Shown here: positions 41,328-42,836 of the stretch, in pieces
Position numbering within the stretch: the first letter of the stretch is position 1
Layout: the number at the start of each line of letters is the position of its first letter
NCBI GenBank assembly: GCA_946534715.1
Contig: CAMNCW010000058.1
Coordinates: 1 to 42,836 of the forward strand
DNA length: 42,836 nt
From: an uncultured Bacteroidales bacterium
GTDB taxonomy: Bacteria; Bacteroidota; Bacteroidia; Bacteroidales; Paludibacteraceae
Direction of reading: 5' to 3'
Notes under the pieces: generated by a model
The model's input: only the letters and a program-made list of their open reading frames with translations
Told to the model about the DNA's origin: nothing
Databases searched by the model: none
Position numbers and translations under genes: made by a program

Positions 41328-41359
41328 CAAAGTTACAAAAAATATACCACATATGCAAA
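41328..41359 (-). promoter_or_regulatory. Promoter of the T9SS plug gene
   Basis: On the minus strand TTTGCATAT (41359-41351) and TTG-TAACTTTG (the -7 at 41335-41328), 20 bp apart, followed by CACCC. It is divergent from the tRNA-Thr promoter, and the DNA between them consists of repeated TTTGCAwA-like words. Confidence 0.85.
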
Positions 41360-41385
41360 AAAAATGCAAAATATTTGCAAAAAAA

Positions 41386-41417
41386 TTTGCATATTTCAAA
41401 AAAATGTAGTACCTTTG
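41386..41417 (+). promoter_or_regulatory. Promoter of tRNA-Thr
   Basis: TTTGCATAT (41386-41394) and TACCTTTG (41410-41417), 20 bp apart, followed by CACCC. The tRNA starts at 41471; the intervening leader contains CGTAAAACGTCAAATCGTAAAT repeats related to the in-frame tract at 3072. Confidence 0.8.
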
Positions 41418-41470
41418 CACCCGCTTTTGACAAATTCGTACATCGTAAAACGTCAAATCGTAAATCTGCC

Positions 41471-41543
<73 letters not shown>

Positions 41544-41545
41544 CT

Positions 41546-41581
41546 AAACGGATGTTGCATCATACGATGGAGCATCCGTTT
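41546..41581 (+). terminator. Hairpin after tRNA-Thr, possible terminator
   Basis: AAACGGATG (41546-41554) and CATCCGTTT (41573-41581) form a perfect 9-bp stem three bases after the tRNA. The following AAGTTTCTTTT is only moderately T-rich, so termination may be partial and the downstream gene may be read from the tRNA promoter. Confidence 0.55.
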
Positions 41582-42034
41582 AAGTTTCTTTTCGGACGAA
41601 CTGAGTCCGGGAGAGTTACTGCTCGCGGTAATTCTAAATACACGTCCCTCTCTGACAAACACCGACAGAGAAAGTATCGACCACATTTGGTCGATTAAAA
41701 TCAAATAAATAACGAAAACAACAACCGCCTATGATGGATAAATAAGAACGAAACGACATACAAATAAGCATTTGCTTTATTAAAGGAGCCTTTCATCTTC
41801 CACAATTTGAAATTACCTTCTAATATAGCGAATGTTCACACGTAAGTGTGGACTTTCTGCGTATATTGGAGGTAATGGGAGTGGAAGCCCGAAAGACCCA
41901 ATATAAACAAGCGAGAAAGCCCATGCTTTTTGTATGGATATCCAAGAGAGGACAAAAGGGCTAACGAGCGAAAACAACTCATAAAACCCCAAGCCCGGCA
42001 AAGGTGTAAGAGCCGGAATAAATACTAACTTATT
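41582..42034 (+). other. 453-bp non-coding leader with several hairpins before the lipoprotein gene
   Basis: No protein gene and no convincing -7 box were found. Local stems include TCTCTG/CAGAGA (about 41650-41672); ATCGACCA-CATT-TGGTCGAT (41676-41695, perfect); CACAC-GTAA-GTGTG (about 41837-41850); TATATTGG/CCAATATA (41862-41869, 41898-41905) enclosing GGG/CCC; AGCCC/GGGCT (about 41918 and 41959); and CCGGC/GCCGG near 41996-42017, just before the ATG. The density of stems suggests a structured 5' leader or a small RNA. It does not match any riboswitch class I can recall. Confidence 0.45.
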
Positions 42035-42836
42035 ATGAACACAAAACTTCTTTCAGTACTTGGCATTATTGTATGTGCCATGCTATTTCTCGTCTCCTGT
42101 CAAGACGAACCAAGTTCAAGCAGCAAACTGACCTTCAAAGGCGTTAATCTGAACAACGCAAAGGCTCTTGCGTTAGTGCAAGAAGGTAACGGTTCGGCCA
42201 ACGCTCCGCGCAGGATGTGTGCGGACGAAGGCGAACAAGACGAGCCGACCACCAAATTCCTCTATACGGTAGATGCCGACGGAAACATGCATGTGGCATT
42301 CTTCTATTTCAACGAAGTGGACTCGACGACGGATACCCAGGCTCTGCGTCTGAGCATCGAGAACATCTTCTCCGTGGGTGATGACTATCTGTGGCTCTAC
42401 GGCTGTCAGTACTACTGCGACAACCTGGATGCGCTGCCTCTGGACAAGTGGGGACGCGAGTTTATACAAGGCGAGATTAACGCCAGCCGTAACCGCCCGG
42501 GACATTTCAACTTCCTGCTTCGCAAGACGGACGGTGCGCTCTTTAATCTGTCGAACATCAATGTGGTGCCGTTGGACTGGGAAGGTAAGATAAAAATTGA
42601 AGGCTTTGAACTGACCACCAGCAACGAGTTGAAGCAATACGGTTTGGTTTCGCAGGTCGGAAAAGAACTTTATTGGGCAATCGGCAACTACCAAGGCGGC
42701 TTGTGCAAACTGGTGGACAACGGAAGAACGATGGATCTTGTAGGCTTGGACTACCACGCGAATATTGCGTATGTTATAGGCGACGGACAAGGACATTTGG
42801 GCACGGTATTGAGTTACAGCAGTAACGTGCCGACTA
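42035..42836 (+). CDS. Lipoprotein of unknown function, N-terminal part (truncated by window edge)
   Basis: 267 codons are visible without a stop before the window ends. The start ATG 42035 gives MNTKLLSVLGIIVCAMLFLV followed by SC, a lipoprotein signal with the lipidated Cys at about 23 (LVSC), then QDEPSSSS, the acidic and Ser-rich spacer typical of surface or outer-membrane lipoproteins in Bacteroidota. The rest (FLYTVDADGNMHVAFFYFNE, DDYLWLYGCQYYCDNL, NFNFLLRKTDGALFNL-like blocks) has repeating aromatic and Asp/Gly turns suggestive of a beta-propeller. I do not recognise a named family. Confidence 0.75.
   Translation, partial: MNTKLLSVLGIIVCAMLFLVSCQDEPSSSSKLTFKGVNLNNAKALALVQEGNGSANAPRRMCADEGEQDEPTTKFLYTVDADGNMHVAFFYFNEVDSTTDTQALRLSIENIFSVGDDYLWLYGCQYYCDNLDALPLDKWGREFIQGEINASRNRPGHFNFLLRKTDGALFNLSNINVVPLDWEGKIKIEGFELTTSNELKQYGLVSQVGKELYWAIGNYQGGLCKLVDNGRTMDLVGLDYHANIAYVIGDGQGHLGTVLSYSSNVPT

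Noticed and set aside
41289..41456. Longer N-terminus for the T9SS plug protein
   Set aside because: It would include the gene's own promoter and place residues before a normal signal peptide starting at 41288.
41582..42034. Known riboswitch (TPP, cobalamin, SAM) or SRP/RNase P RNA in the leader
   Set aside because: None of the conserved core sequences of these RNAs could be found; only generic stems are visible.

Overview
The window looks like a chromosomal segment of an anaerobic Bacteroidales (Bacteroidota) bacterium, mid-GC and densely coded. Four things support this. Nearly every start-of-operon region carries the Bacteroidota promoter (TTTG, 19-20 bp, TAnnTTTG). Several families are confined or nearly confined to the phylum (DUF4831, DUF4835, the type IX secretion plug protein, a PorE-like OmpA lipoprotein). 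Shine-Dalgarno sites are mostly absent. The metabolism looks anaerobic (HypA/HypB, FprA flavodiiron protein, many Fe-S centres).

Layout. 1-150: start of an ECF sigma factor gene (minus strand, cut by the window edge). 423-5967: a five-gene plus-strand operon, hypB, a 960-residue flavin/Fe-S NAD(P)H oxidoreductase, hypA, a small membrane protein and a nine-helix membrane protein (DUF5692-like), ended by a clear terminator. No hydrogenase subunit or other hyp gene is present; this is the best candidate here for an undescribed system. 6052-7512: convergent preA-like gene. 7728-20334: a long plus-strand run (bactofilin, DUF1015, PorE-like lipoprotein, thyA, folA, tex, ettA, tilS, aroE, DUF4831, DUF4835). 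20762-22917: minus-strand fprA and a DUF1295 membrane protein. 23057-25129: Y-family polymerase and a short-chain dehydrogenase. 25130-35597: a minus-strand run from gdhA through a receiver/ATP-grasp protein, a UGM-like flavoprotein, a GT39-like glycosyltransferase, GtrA, a Na/Pi cotransporter and a SIMPL protein. 35794-39732: lysS, gpsA, pgi with a strong terminator. 40014-41288: T9SS plug protein (minus), divergent from tRNA-Thr(CGU). 42035 to the end: a truncated lipoprotein gene behind a hairpin-rich leader.

Two genome-wide signals stand out. First, short tandem arrays with 7-bp or 8-bp units (AATTGAY, YYGTTAAR and relatives) fill many gene junctions, often containing the upstream stop codon and sometimes the downstream start codon, and the same kinds of repeat also lie inside coding frames. 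Second, the promoters share far more than the published core: most read TTTGCATAT at -33 and TTG directly before TAnnTTTG, with only a few classes of initially transcribed sequence.

Three type IX secretion/gliding-associated proteins (PorE-like, DUF4835, plug) are scattered through the window, suggesting that the organism exports proteins by T9SS. All functional calls are from reading sequence motifs; no database search was possible.
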